From an uncultured Traorella sp. (GTDB lineage Bacteria; Bacillota_I; Bacilli_A; Erysipelotrichales; Erysipelotrichaceae), in assembly GCF_944327115.1 (NCBI RefSeq), contig NZ_CALVGS010000052.1, positions 1-48,247 of the forward strand: a DNA stretch of 48,247 bases, read 5' to 3'. Position numbers and translations under genes: made by a program. Of this stretch, positions 34,958 to 45,694 are shown piece by piece; position 1 is the stretch's first letter, and the number at the start of each line of letters is the position of its first letter. A model generated the notes under the pieces. That model was not told the DNA's origin. It saw only the letters and a list, made by a program, of their open reading frames with translations, and did not search any database.

Positions 34958-36051
34958 ACTTCATCCTTTGCGAAACGAAATTTTTGCCATGGTTTGATGT
35001 AATCCAATAAAAATATTTCATTTTCTCTTATATGTCCCACGACATTCGACATACCCGTATTTTTCATATCATGCAGTGCTATTTGAAGCTCTCCCGCATA
35101 ATGCCCGTATTTACTGCTTTCAATTACGATATCTCCTTTTTGAATCATTTCTTTTGGATGAAATAATTCAAAATCATGCCCTTTATATTTCACTCTGCTT
35201 TGCGTAGAACGAATCATGTTCTCATTTTTATCGCCCCGATTGAAATGCAATTCTTCAAATAATATTTTTTGTTCGGTTTCGGGAACATTCTTTTCCAGCT
35301 TTACATGAAATGTGACCAAAGATAAATCCAAGTTACTCACGCTGTCTAATTCTTCATCTGTTGGATAACAATTAGAAATGATGATATCATCTATACAATC
35401 CATTGCGATAAAATGCTGAACCTGTACATCGATAGGTAAATTTCTATGCATTTCCAATGTTGGTAAACCTTCTGTAACCGGCCATGATCCAAAGGTATTT
35501 TCATTTTGGCTTGTGACAAAGGCAGCGGTATGCAAACCATGCTTTTTAAATCGTTCTGTACATTTTTTAAAGAATTTTATTTCCAGACCTGAATATGCAT
35601 GTGGATAAAAATTATGACAACCATATAAATTATAACGATTTGGCTGATAATCCATGATCGTATCAATGGTACTGACATCATTGCTCATATTAATTTCAAT
35701 TTTTAAATCATATGGATTAAATGTCATGAGTGATTCTTCGCTTCCTGTAAATCCGACATCCAGACGTAATCCGTCAGCTCCGATTTCTTTAAAGAAAGAC
35801 AAATCCTGATAGCTGATTCCTAGTTGTGAAAAAACTCTTGGGGCCACATCTACGATAATTTCAAAACCTTTTTCTTTCGCATATAAATTAATTTCTTTAA
35901 AATCCTGTTTTATCTCTTCCTTGCTTTTTTCTACTGATAATAAACAAGAAAATATTCTTGAAAATCCACGTGCTGCCGCTTTGTCAATATAAGACAGAAT
36001 TGTTTCTTTATCTGATTTTTCCGGATAGATCGATATTCCTAATTTTCTCAT
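34942..36051 (-). CDS. mupG: MupG-family 6-phospho-N-acetylmuramidase (DUF871)
   Basis: This 369-residue protein opens with MRKLGISIYPEKSDKE and has 'GADGLRLDVGFTG', 'INMSNDVSTID' and 'YGCHNFYPHAYSGL', the TIM-barrel features of DUF871, followed by a C-terminal beta domain (about 245-369) ending 'GDIVIESSKYGHYAGELQIAL' (in part). In Staphylococcus aureus, MupG hydrolyses MurNAc-6-phosphate-GlcNAc in the cytosol during cell-wall recycling. Here it follows a lactose/cellobiose-type PTS gene and is coupled to an amino-sugar kinase, with MurQ in the same cluster, which supports that role. Confidence 0.87.
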   Translation of the reverse strand: MRKLGISIYPEKSDKETILSYIDKAAARGFSRIFSCLLSVEKSKEEIKQDFKEINLYAKEKGFEIIVDVAPRVFSQLGISYQDLSFFKEIGADGLRLDVGFTGSEESLMTFNPYDLKIEINMSNDVSTIDTIMDYQPNRYNLYGCHNFYPHAYSGLEIKFFKKCTERFKKHGLHTAAFVTSQNENTFGSWPVTEGLPTLEMHRNLPIDVQVQHFIAMDCIDDIIISNCYPTDEELDSVSNLDLSLVTFHVKLEKNVPETEQKILFEELHFNRGDKNENMIRSTQSRVKYKGHDFELFHPKEMIQKGDIVIESSKYGHYAGELQIALHDMKNTGMSNVVGHIRENEIFLLDYIKPWQKFRFAKDEVCDIM

Positions 36052-36108
36052 ATGTCCTCCTTTTACAATAAATGCCCTGTTTTATTCTAACAGAGCATTT
36101 CTATTTAG

Positions 36109-37464
36109 TTAAGCCTCACTTACTGATACATCCTGACATTCTTCTTTATATAATCCGTTATCATACATTCTGAAGAATGGATAATAAACGATGATCGATA
36201 AGATAATCAACAATACATTTAATACAGCAGCTCTCCAATCATTACCACAAGCAAGGAATGCTCCAATTGGTCCCGGCAGCGTCCAAGGTGAACTGGCAAC
36301 TACACGATTAACAAGTCCCATGGATGTTGCGATCCAGGCAATCAAGCTATTTAAGAGCGGTGCAATAATAAATGGAATGATCAATCTTGGATTTAATACG
36401 ATAGGTGCTCCGAAAATCATCGGTTCATTGATATTAAATATTGATGGAATCAATGCTGTTTTTCCTAAAGCTTTACCATATGCAGAACGTGCTTTAAAGG
36501 CAAATAAGATCGCTAATCCCAATGTTGCACCTGAACCTCCGATCATGACAAACCACTGATAGAATGGCTCAGCAGCAATATTCGTTATCTCTGTACCGGA
36601 AACGAATGCTGTCGTATTTGCTTCCAATAATACCAGCCATAACGGACGAGCCAATGACCCTACGATTGACCAGCCATGAATACCAAATGACCAGAAGAAT
36701 TGTGCTAAGAAGATAATCAAGAATACAGATGGCAAAGAATCTGAAGCCTTGATTAATGGTGAAATAATGGTAGCTACGATAGAATGTACATCAATTCCAA
36801 TAAACATCGTTATCGTTGCGACAACTAATAAAACGATAGCAGTTGGCGTTAATGCTTCAAAAGATCTGGCAACTGAAGCCGGTACCTGAGCCGGCATAGA
36901 AATTTTGAATCCACTTTTCTGTGTAAATCTGAAGACTTCAACAGCAAAGAATGAAACAATAATTCCGATAAACATTCCGGCAGAACCTAAATTACCCATT
37001 GGCAATACAAATCCTGATGGTACTTGTGAAAGAAAATTGGCTAATTCTTCATTTGAAGCCGCTAAAGTTTTTATTCCTTCTGTAACTGCAGGAATCGATG
37101 AAGGAATAATGGTTAACAAGAATGCTAATTCTGAAAGAATTCCTCCTGACAGACCGTCTAAATCATAGGACTGTGCCAATGAATAACCAATACCGAATAC
37201 AGCATATAATGTCATAATATACATGGAAACACGATATGGCATTAATATCTTCGTCTGATTTGCAGCTATAAACTGTGTAATCCCCCAATCACTTGGCATT
37301 GAATTTGGCAAGAAAGCAATAACCATGAACATTGATGAAACAATGATTAACGGTAATGTAGCAATAATACCATCACGAATGGCACGTAAATGACGCTGCT
37401 CTGCTAACTTGGCCATTGGTGTTGATAATTTCTCATCCATAAATTTTGTGATTTTATCAAACAT
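36109..37464 (-). CDS. PTS lactose/cellobiose-family subunit IIC
   Basis: This 451-residue permease has about ten membrane segments. 'QRHLRAIRDGIIATLPLIIVSS' (in part) at residues 22-43, 'FWSFGIHGWSIVG', 'NINEPMIFGAPIVLNP' and 'PWTLPGPIGAFLACGNDWRA' are EIIC-Cel/Lac signatures; the Asn-Glu-Pro motif binds sugar. Relatives carry beta-disaccharides such as chitobiose and cellobiose. In this locus the likely cargo is MurNAc-GlcNAc or a related aminosugar disaccharide (inference). S. aureus and E. coli use the unrelated glucose-family MurP for this task. Confidence 0.88.
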   Translation of the reverse strand: MFDKITKFMDEKLSTPMAKLAEQRHLRAIRDGIIATLPLIIVSSMFMVIAFLPNSMPSDWGITQFIAANQTKILMPYRVSMYIMTLYAVFGIGYSLAQSYDLDGLSGGILSELAFLLTIIPSSIPAVTEGIKTLAASNEELANFLSQVPSGFVLPMGNLGSAGMFIGIIVSFFAVEVFRFTQKSGFKISMPAQVPASVARSFEALTPTAIVLLVVATITMFIGIDVHSIVATIISPLIKASDSLPSVFLIIFLAQFFWSFGIHGWSIVGSLARPLWLVLLEANTTAFVSGTEITNIAAEPFYQWFVMIGGSGATLGLAILFAFKARSAYGKALGKTALIPSIFNINEPMIFGAPIVLNPRLIIPFIIAPLLNSLIAWIATSMGLVNRVVASSPWTLPGPIGAFLACGNDWRAAVLNVLLIILSIIVYYPFFRMYDNGLYKEECQDVSVSEA

Positions 37465-37490
37465 CTTTAATTTCCCTCTCTTTCAATTTA

Positions 37491-37805
37491 TTATTTTAAA
37501 TCGCCTAACTCAGATTTGATCTGAGCTAATAATTTTGATCCGCCTAATGGCGTATAGCCTTGTGGCTGGATCAATACGCAAGGAACCCCGGCATCAGTCG
37601 CCTGAGCCTTCAATACATCGTAACGATGACGAATTTGCGGAGCAACTAACCCAATCGCATACCCGTTCTTAATTTCTTCTGCAAAAGCTTGCGTACTGCA
37701 TTCAGAAACACTCATATCAATTCCATCCTTTTTTGCTGCTTCCTGTAATGCTTTTGCACAAATAGCACTCGACATCCCCTGCGAACAAACTAACAATACT
37801 TTCAT
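37491..37805 (-). CDS. PTS lactose/cellobiose-family subunit IIB
   Basis: This 104-residue soluble protein starts MKVLLVCSQGMSSAI, with phospho-Cys 7 in the C-x-x-G-M-S-S loop, and contains 'VSECSTQAFAEEI' and 'VGLVAPQIRHRYDVLKAQA' (in part), typical of EIIB-Cel. ATG at 37805 follows AAGGAG; the 21-codon extension to 37868 would run through the promoter. It is the first gene after an internal promoter with a cre site. Confidence 0.9.
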   Translation of the reverse strand: MKVLLVCSQGMSSAICAKALQEAAKKDGIDMSVSECSTQAFAEEIKNGYAIGLVAPQIRHRYDVLKAQATDAGVPCVLIQPQGYTPLGGSKLLAQIKSELGDLK

Positions 37806-37839
37806 GTACAATCTCCTTTCTGTTTTTCTAACCATGCTC

Positions 37840-37868
37840 ATTATAGCATTGTAATCGCTTTCCTGCAA
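37840..37868 (-). promoter_or_regulatory. Internal promoter and cre site before PTS IIB
   Basis: A -35 TTGCAG (37863-37868) and perfect -10 TATAAT (37840-37845) are 17 bases apart. GGAAAGCGATTACA (37850-37863 on the minus strand) lies in the spacer and fits the cre consensus at 13 of 14 positions. Confidence 0.75.
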
Positions 37869-37914
37869 TAATATTTTATTAATTTTTTATTTTTTTTGAA
37901 ATATTATTTTACAA

Positions 37915-38277
37915 TTACGCTATTATACCTGTATATACGACTAAAAAGATCAAAAAAGCTATAAATACAGATAAGAGCAATCCAACGATCCAAAATGATT
38001 TACATATCCCTGTCTTTCTTTCTATGAAAAACTGAGAAAAAGCTACCGAAAATCCTGAGAAAAGTCCTCCAAACAAGACGGTAGGCAAACGATAGTCGAT
38101 CTTCATCCACTCACATGCCTGAGGTATCAAAAATAAAGATCCAAATGTAACGATAAGAATAAGAAAAGCACTCTTATATCCGAAAATGGGAATATCATAG
38201 TCTGTCACACCTGCAGAGGATCTATATTTTCTCTGCATATCCTTATTCTTTACTTGCCAAGTTTTTAATTCTGCCAT
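37915..38277 (-). CDS. Small membrane protein of unknown function in the MurNAc locus
   Basis: Starting at 38277 (MAELKTWQ) gives about 120 residues: a charged N-terminal 40 residues with KNKDMQRKYRSSAGV, then three membrane segments (near 35-52, 63-80 and 95-115). GGAGG lies 12 bases before this ATG, or three bases before an alternative at 38286. Either start overlaps the end of the alpha/beta hydrolase gene. I do not recognise the family. Its position, upstream of the IIB promoter, links it to the hydrolase rather than to the PTS. Confidence 0.6.
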   Translation of the reverse strand: MAELKTWQVKNKDMQRKYRSSAGVTDYDIPIFGYKSAFLILIVTFGSLFLIPQACEWMKIDYRLPTVLFGGLFSGFSVAFSQFFIERKTGICKSFWIVGLLLSVFIAFLIFLVVYTGIIA

Positions 38278-38980
38278 AAAAATCATGAACCTCCTTTCGA
38301 ACGCTTTCTGTATATGAAATTCTGCTGAAACAATGATCAGCATCAGGAATTAAAATCACTTCAGCTCCTGTATAAGCCTTCTTATAATTATCCAGGCTTT
38401 CCATTGTCACATATTGATCTTTTGTGCCCTGAACAATTTTTATAGGTCCCTGATACCTGTCAATTCCACTAAAATATTCAAAATTTTTACTTTCTTCCAT
38501 CAGCTTTGGATTTATTTTAAATCCATTTACTTCTAAATTACTTTCATCCATTGAATCACGTGTCATTTGAAATAATATTTCATCAAAATTTCCGGCCGGT
38601 GATAATAAAAACAATGATTCTACATTCATCTTTTTAGCCACATGAGAGGCGATAACCCCACCCAAACTAAAAGCAAATAAATGTACCTTATAATTTTCCT
38701 TCTGAAATTGTCGAACTATATATTGGCATTGCTCAATTTGACTCTTGATACTTTCTTCTTCAAAAAAACTACCATCACTATCCCCGGAACCTAAAAAGTC
38801 AAATCGATATACTGAAAAACCTTCCTGACAAATATCATCTCCAAATGTACGAAGCATAAAGTGGTGATCCGCTTTATTACCCATAAACCCATGTATGATA
38901 CAAACGATATCATGACCTGTTCCTTCATGCAAAAAGCCACGAATTGTTTTATCCTGAATTTTAATTTCTTTATATTTCAT
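38243..38980 (-). CDS. Alpha/beta hydrolase (serine esterase-like)
   Basis: This 245-residue cytosolic enzyme has the oxyanion HGFMGNKADHH motif (about 30-40), nucleophile Ser in AFSLGGVIAS (near residue 105), a candidate Asp in 'QGTKDQYVTM' and the His in 'DADHCFSR'. Family relatives are lipases, esterases and cinnamoyl/acetyl esterases. Lying in a MurNAc salvage cluster, it could remove an ester such as an O-acetyl group from imported sugars (speculation). It is nine bases downstream of the IIA gene. Confidence 0.8.
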   Translation of the reverse strand: MKYKEIKIQDKTIRGFLHEGTGHDIVCIIHGFMGNKADHHFMLRTFGDDICQEGFSVYRFDFLGSGDSDGSFFEEESIKSQIEQCQYIVRQFQKENYKVHLFAFSLGGVIASHVAKKMNVESLFLLSPAGNFDEILFQMTRDSMDESNLEVNGFKINPKLMEESKNFEYFSGIDRYQGPIKIVQGTKDQYVTMESLDNYKKAYTGAEVILIPDADHCFSRISYTESVRKEVHDFYGRIKNLASKE

Positions 38981-38988
38981 TTATATTC

Positions 38989-39312
38989 CTACTTATTTTC
39001 TAAATCATATAATCGTTTATTCATACGGATCAAATTTTCCGCGAGTGTACAAACTTCAATAGCCGCCATTAAATGATCCTGTGCATGAACAAATAAAACC
39101 GTGACTTCATGATGTTTGCCGGCAGCTTCTTCTTGAATCATTTCTGTCTGCACCTTATGTGCAGATACCAGACTTTCATTGGCCTCATTTAATAATTCTT
39201 CGGCTTTCTCAAATTCTCCCTTTTCTGCACAAGCAATTGCCTCATAAGCCAATCCTTTCGCATTACCGCCCTTGCTTACTAATTCAAATACAATTAATTC
39301 CATGTTTTCCAT
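38989..39312 (-). CDS. PTS lactose/cellobiose-family subunit IIA
   Basis: This 107-residue all-helical protein contains the active-site FVHAQDHLMAAIEV: the first His is the phosphorylated residue and the following Asp is the metal ligand in EIIA-Lac. 'GGNAKGLAYEAIACAEKGEFEKAEELL' (in part) completes the three-helix bundle seen in the trimeric family. ATG at 39312 is chosen because GGAGG lies ten bases upstream. It sits between murQ and the hydrolase gene, apart from IIB and IIC. Confidence 0.9.
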   Translation of the reverse strand: MENMELIVFELVSKGGNAKGLAYEAIACAEKGEFEKAEELLNEANESLVSAHKVQTEMIQEEAAGKHHEVTVLFVHAQDHLMAAIEVCTLAENLIRMNKRLYDLENK

Positions 39313-39328
39313 TCTAATGAAACCTCCT

Positions 39329-41773
<2,445 letters not shown>

Positions 41774-41907
41774 ATTTTGATAAATAATTTCAATTTTTAT
41801 TTTACAATCTCCAAAATAATGCCTGTACTTTTGATATGATCTCCCTCATTTTATGCCGGAAGATTCCCGGTAATAAAAAAATTTATAATCAAACTTTTAT
41901 AAAAAAT

Positions 41908-41944
41908 CACAACAGAAAACTCCTGTTTGCCAAACAAACAGGAG
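41908..41944 (-). terminator. Terminator of the lipoprotein gene cluster
   Basis: On the minus strand CTCCTGTTTG (41935-41944) pairs with CAAACAGGAG (41920-41929) around a five-base loop, followed by TTTTCTGTT. The stem is identical to that at 33002-33027. Confidence 0.8.
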
Positions 41945-41972
41945 CTATATTTAATATTCATCATTTTAAAGC

Positions 41973-42413
41973 TCAATCTGACACTTTATAAGCATCAAAA
42001 TATTCATACATCATATCCAGTTCCTCCAATAAACGATCCATGTAATTTTCATTTGCATCTTCATTAGGAACATACTTGACACCATCAATGCTTACACCGG
42101 ATTCATTAACCAATACGATCGTTTCTTCACATCCCACACAATAACCATTCCAATTGTAAGTCAGTCGATATATCCAATCTCCTTCAAATGCTTCATCCGT
42201 TTTTTCTATATTACGGGAAACATTAGGAAAGAACATGATCATGGGATAACCATTTGCCCGATTGACAAATATATACCCGTCATCATCGACATATTCAAAT
42301 TTAACACCTAAAGCGCTGTAAAAAGAATCTTCCGGAAACTTATCCTGAACCTGTGAGCACCCGGCAACGATAAGAGCAAACATCATCCATACTACACATA
42401 TTATTTTCTTCAT
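41973..42413 (-). CDS. Putative lipoprotein of the 'TYNWNxYCxxCEETIVL' family, copy 1
   Basis: This 146-residue protein has a lipoprotein signal peptide with lipobox IVAGC (Cys 19). The remaining domain is acidic and contains RLTYNWNGYCVGCEETIVLV and 'SGVSIDGVKYVPNED'. It is clearly a paralogue of the next gene upstream, sharing the CxxCEETIVL block and the 'KYVP' segment, and ends in a helical acidic tail. I do not recognise the family. The two Cys could bind metal or form a disulphide outside the cell. It is the last gene of the 46-42 kb group. Confidence 0.65.
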   Translation of the reverse strand: MKKIICVVWMMFALIVAGCSQVQDKFPEDSFYSALGVKFEYVDDDGYIFVNRANGYPMIMFFPNVSRNIEKTDEAFEGDWIYRLTYNWNGYCVGCEETIVLVNESGVSIDGVKYVPNEDANENYMDRLLEELDMMYEYFDAYKVSD

Positions 42414-42426
42414 ACACTCACCTGAC

Positions 42427-42921
42427 CTATTCTACATCTTCTTTGTATTCACCATATTCTTCGTACAGATAAGCGATCTGATCGAGCACAAGCTGATAAT
42501 ATTCCTCAGGATCAGAGCTTTCAGGAACATATTTGAAACCATTGACACTTAAACCATCTTCACTCAACAGCACAATTGTTTCCTCACAGTTGTCACAATA
42601 CTCATTCCAATTATATGTAATTTTATAAAGCCACCGATCATTCGCTTCTTCATCGGTCTTACTAAATTTTAAGCCATAAAAATAAGTTAATAATGGATTA
42701 CCCGTTGCTCCGCTATCCACATATAAATATTTTTCATTTTCTTCTTCAATATATTCAAATTTTGCACAATTAGCATATGTATAATTATCAAAAATTGTTC
42801 CTCTGTCAGGTTCCCTCCACCTTATCATCTGAATAACACCAACGACACTGATCAGCAATAGACAGCCTGCCACAACAATAAATAACCGAAATACCAATGA
42901 TTGTCTTAATTTCTCTTTCAT
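42427..42921 (-). CDS. Membrane-anchored paralogue of the 'TYNWNxYCxxCEETIVL' family, copy 2
   Basis: This 164-residue protein has one N-terminal membrane segment (about residues 10-30) and no lipobox followed by processing signals of the usual kind. The extracellular part has YKITYNWNEYCDNCEETIVLL and 'GLSVNGFKYVPESSDPEEYY', aligning with the lipoprotein 13 bases downstream. The pair looks like an old tandem duplication in which only one copy kept lipoprotein anchoring. No function is known to me. Confidence 0.65.
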   Translation of the reverse strand: MKEKLRQSLVFRLFIVVAGCLLLISVVGVIQMIRWREPDRGTIFDNYTYANCAKFEYIEEENEKYLYVDSGATGNPLLTYFYGLKFSKTDEEANDRWLYKITYNWNEYCDNCEETIVLLSEDGLSVNGFKYVPESSDPEEYYQLVLDQIAYLYEEYGEYKEDVE

Positions 42922-43008
42922 ATGATCTCCTTATATTATCCGATACGAAACCATCAAAATAGATACTACTATATCAATTCGTTTACACTCATAATCTCTA
43001 AATACTTA

Positions 43009-43500
43009 TCATACATTTTGTATGATCACATCCAAGTCTTCTTCCGCAAATAGCTGATCATTTAAATATACCGTTATCTTCAACGTTTTTGGTATTTCCA
43101 AATTTTCATAAATATCAGCAGGAACCAAATAAGTCATGATAGGTACTTGTAAAGATTGGTCTTTGCTTATTTTTTTAGGTAATATTTCAGACTTGGCACT
43201 TGTAAAACCGGTTGTTCCCGCAAAAAATTCAGGAAACGTAATCTTAATATTCATTTTATCATGTTCATCTATATTTATATTCGTATTACTGGATATCTTG
43301 AGATAAAAATTTATACTTTTACTCTCTTCTTTATCTATATTTTCTGTGAATAGAGTGATATTCTCAAAATTCAACTTATAATCTTTTTTGTCTGGTATTG
43401 TGACCGTTTGATTTTGATATGAACGATTTCCTGCAAGAAGAAAGATACAACAGCCTATACTCATCAAAAATACTGTAATGAATAATTTTCTTTTAAGCAT
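43009..43500 (-). CDS. Exported protein of unknown function, 163 residues
   Basis: The N terminus MLKRKLFITVFLMSIGCCIFLLAG is a signal anchor or signal peptide, with two adjacent Cys but a poor lipobox. The rest (about 135 residues) is predicted beta-rich, with 'NFENITLFTEN', 'INFYLKISSNTNINID' and 'TLKITVYLNDQLFAEEDLDVII' (in part), which is reminiscent of an Ig-like beta-sandwich. I do not recognise the family. It lies 24 bases downstream of the next lipoprotein gene, in the same direction. Confidence 0.6.
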   Translation of the reverse strand: MLKRKLFITVFLMSIGCCIFLLAGNRSYQNQTVTIPDKKDYKLNFENITLFTENIDKEESKSINFYLKISSNTNINIDEHDKMNIKITFPEFFAGTTGFTSAKSEILPKKISKDQSLQVPIMTYLVPADIYENLEIPKTLKITVYLNDQLFAEEDLDVIIQNV

Positions 43501-43524
43501 ATTATATCCCTCCCTTCTGTACCA

Positions 43525-44262
43525 TCAATCATCAGATATCTCTTTTTCATAAGGACCTGCTGTTTCTCTGCAACTGCCATCCAGATACAAAGCTTTTAAA
43601 TCTTCCCGATCCTCCGGTATATCTTCATAACGATCATAAGTATGGATCTGTCCTACATACTCTACTGGTATCGTTTCTTCCATATTACTGCAAACAATCG
43701 TAACATAAAGCGTTGACATACCTTTCTCATATTCTTCTTCACTAAAATTATTCTTCACTCTGGCATTTCCCATATTTCCTAATGTCTTATCAAAATAATA
43801 TGCTACAAATTCATTAGAATCATATTTTACCGGTATTTCAAAGTCTTCAAAATATGGAATAATAAAACTATCAAATGTCATATAACCCGGCTCTTGTTTA
43901 TAATAATCAACAAGTTTTTGATCAAGTGAAAAAGAAAATTTTTTAATATGAATCATTTCTTCATAAAGTGGCGCTATAACGATCTGATAACGATAAATAT
44001 AAGATTCACCATAATAAGGGTCATCATAAAATACTTTTGAAACATCTAATATTTTTACTTGAAAATGTTCTCCCTTTACATAAGTATCTGCATCAGCCTG
44101 AAAGAAATTTTTCATGCTTTCTGTCAAGTCTGGATTATTATTGTCAATAAGCTTTAGTTGTTTAGGCGTACAAGCCAGAAGTAAAAAACCAAGCAATATC
44201 ATTCCATATTTTTTTATCTTCTTGCATTTATTTCTCAATATAAAACTACTATTACCTATCAA
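43525..44262 (-). CDS. Putative lipoprotein, 245 residues
   Basis: From a TTG at 44262 (GGAGG eight bases upstream) the protein has a basic N-terminal region of about 20 residues, then MILLGFLLLACTPKQ, a convincing lipobox with Cys near residue 30. The ATG at 44313, which would add 17 residues, has no ribosome binding site. The mature part is acidic and Tyr-rich ('DDPYYGESYIYRYQIVIAPLYEEM', in part) with no domain I recognise. It follows the ABC ATPase gene by about 75 bases and may be that transporter's surface partner. Confidence 0.6.
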   Translation of the reverse strand: MIGNSSFILRNKCKKIKKYGMILLGFLLLACTPKQLKLIDNNNPDLTESMKNFFQADADTYVKGEHFQVKILDVSKVFYDDPYYGESYIYRYQIVIAPLYEEMIHIKKFSFSLDQKLVDYYKQEPGYMTFDSFIIPYFEDFEIPVKYDSNEFVAYYFDKTLGNMGNARVKNNFSEEEYEKGMSTLYVTIVCSNMEETIPVEYVGQIHTYDRYEDIPEDREDLKALYLDGSCRETAGPYEKEISDD

Positions 44263-44336
44263 CCTTCTATCCTCCATTTCTTTCAATACATGTTCATCTA
44301 AAATATCTTGCATAAAACTGACTCATCTATCTTTAT

Positions 44337-44984
44337 TTAATTCTCATTAAACTTCACTTTTTCTAAATGGTTTTTTGTTAATTCTAAAATTTCACAATCA
44401 AACTGTGAAACCTCTTCAAGATAATGGCTTGTAAGAATCATCGTTTTCCCATTTTTCTGCTCATTTCGAATAATCTCAATCAATTTTTTCTTCACGCTGT
44501 GATCCAATCCATTAAAAGGCTCATCCAAAATAATATACTCAGGGTCTTCCATAAATGCCTGAATTAACCGTAATTTTTGCTTTGTACCCATCGAATATTT
44601 ACGATAGGTACGATCAATTTCACCCTTCATTTCAAAGATATCCGCCCATTTATATAAATCTTCTTTACCACATATCTTTTTTATAGATGCAATTATTTCC
44701 AAATTTTTTATTCCACTTAAATATGGAACAAAATCAGGATTATTGATACAAACTCCAGCATTTTGAATAAAATCATATTCCTTTCCCAATTGCTTGCCGT
44801 CAATCAATATTTTTCCCGAATCACATAATGAAAAACCACAAATCATTCGTAACAATACGCTCTTTCCTACACCATTATCTCCCAGGATAACATAAGTTTT
44901 CCCTTTTTCAAACGTATAACTGAAATCATGAAATAAAGGTTTATTTTTAAATCCTTTTGTAACTTTGACTAATTCAATACTCAT
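44337..44984 (-). CDS. ABC transporter ATP-binding protein
   Basis: This 215-residue ATPase has Walker A GDNGVGKSVLLR (about 35-46), a degenerate signature YSMGTKQKLRL instead of LSGGQ, Walker B YIILDEPFNGLD, and the switch His in 'ILTSHYLEEV'. The 'S-x-G-x-x-Q/K-K-L' signature is typical of drug/bacteriocin self-protection and ABC-2-type exporters. The two membrane genes immediately upstream (11-base gap and 23-base overlap) are the obvious permease partners. Confidence 0.88.
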   Translation of the reverse strand: MSIELVKVTKGFKNKPLFHDFSYTFEKGKTYVILGDNGVGKSVLLRMICGFSLCDSGKILIDGKQLGKEYDFIQNAGVCINNPDFVPYLSGIKNLEIIASIKKICGKEDLYKWADIFEMKGEIDRTYRKYSMGTKQKLRLIQAFMEDPEYIILDEPFNGLDHSVKKKLIEIIRNEQKNGKTMILTSHYLEEVSQFDCEILELTKNHLEKVKFNEN

Positions 44985-44995
44985 AATATGTACCT

Positions 44996-45694
44996 CTACA
45001 CTATTTCCTTTCTATATTTTAAGATAAGATAATAGATCACACTGCAAATAATTAAACAAATGATATTTTGTATCATGCCCATCATTGAATTTGAAAAGAA
45101 TATTAAATCTAAAAAATGAAAATTAATATCTAACATTATTATAAAGATATAAATGATCAAAATAACCACTGTAATAACATTAACATTAAATCGAGTTAGA
45201 AGTATCTTTGCCAATATTGACATAGAAGCATATATACATCCATATTTAACACTAAATATAAAAAGCATAATAAAGCTTGTAAATGAAAAGTTATAGTTTC
45301 TGATTAAAAACACAAAAATCAAGCTGGCAAGAAGAATAGATAGAAATATCAGTATAAATTGTTCGATACCTTTTTTTACGATTTTTTTTAATTCATATTC
45401 AATATAGTTTTTCTTATTTTGAAAGCGATATATTATAAAACTATCCAGCCCATATTCATCGGATACCTGTACTACCATATTGATGCTTATAAGCGTAAAT
45501 AATAATGAATAGAATATAAACAGACGAATTTGAGCCATTGGATTATTTGTAAACTGAAAAGAAGCAGCTTTCAATATTTCAGATAATTCATTTCCTTGAA
45601 AATAATAATTTTGTAACTGCGACTCACATAAAATAAGTAAAAATATAGAAATATATAAAATTTGAATCAAAACTAATTTAATCGTCTTCATCAT
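44996..45694 (-). CDS. ABC-2-like membrane permease A
   Basis: This roughly 232-residue protein is very hydrophobic with six predicted membrane segments, the first followed by an outside loop ('YYFQGNELSEILKAASFQFTNN', in part), the layout of small ABC-2 or LanEG-type permeases. The charged segment 'YRFQNKKNYIEYELKKIVKKG' (in part) is the usual cytosolic coupling region before helix 3. ATG at 45694 is likely; the frame also reads back to a TTG at 45700. It overlaps the preceding permease gene and is 11 bases from the ATPase gene. Confidence 0.75.
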   Translation of the reverse strand: MMKTIKLVLIQILYISIFLLILCESQLQNYYFQGNELSEILKAASFQFTNNPMAQIRLFIFYSLLFTLISINMVVQVSDEYGLDSFIIYRFQNKKNYIEYELKKIVKKGIEQFILIFLSILLASLIFVFLIRNYNFSFTSFIMLFIFSVKYGCIYASMSILAKILLTRFNVNVITVVILIIYIFIIMLDINFHFLDLIFFSNSMMGMIQNIICLIICSVIYYLILKYRKEIV

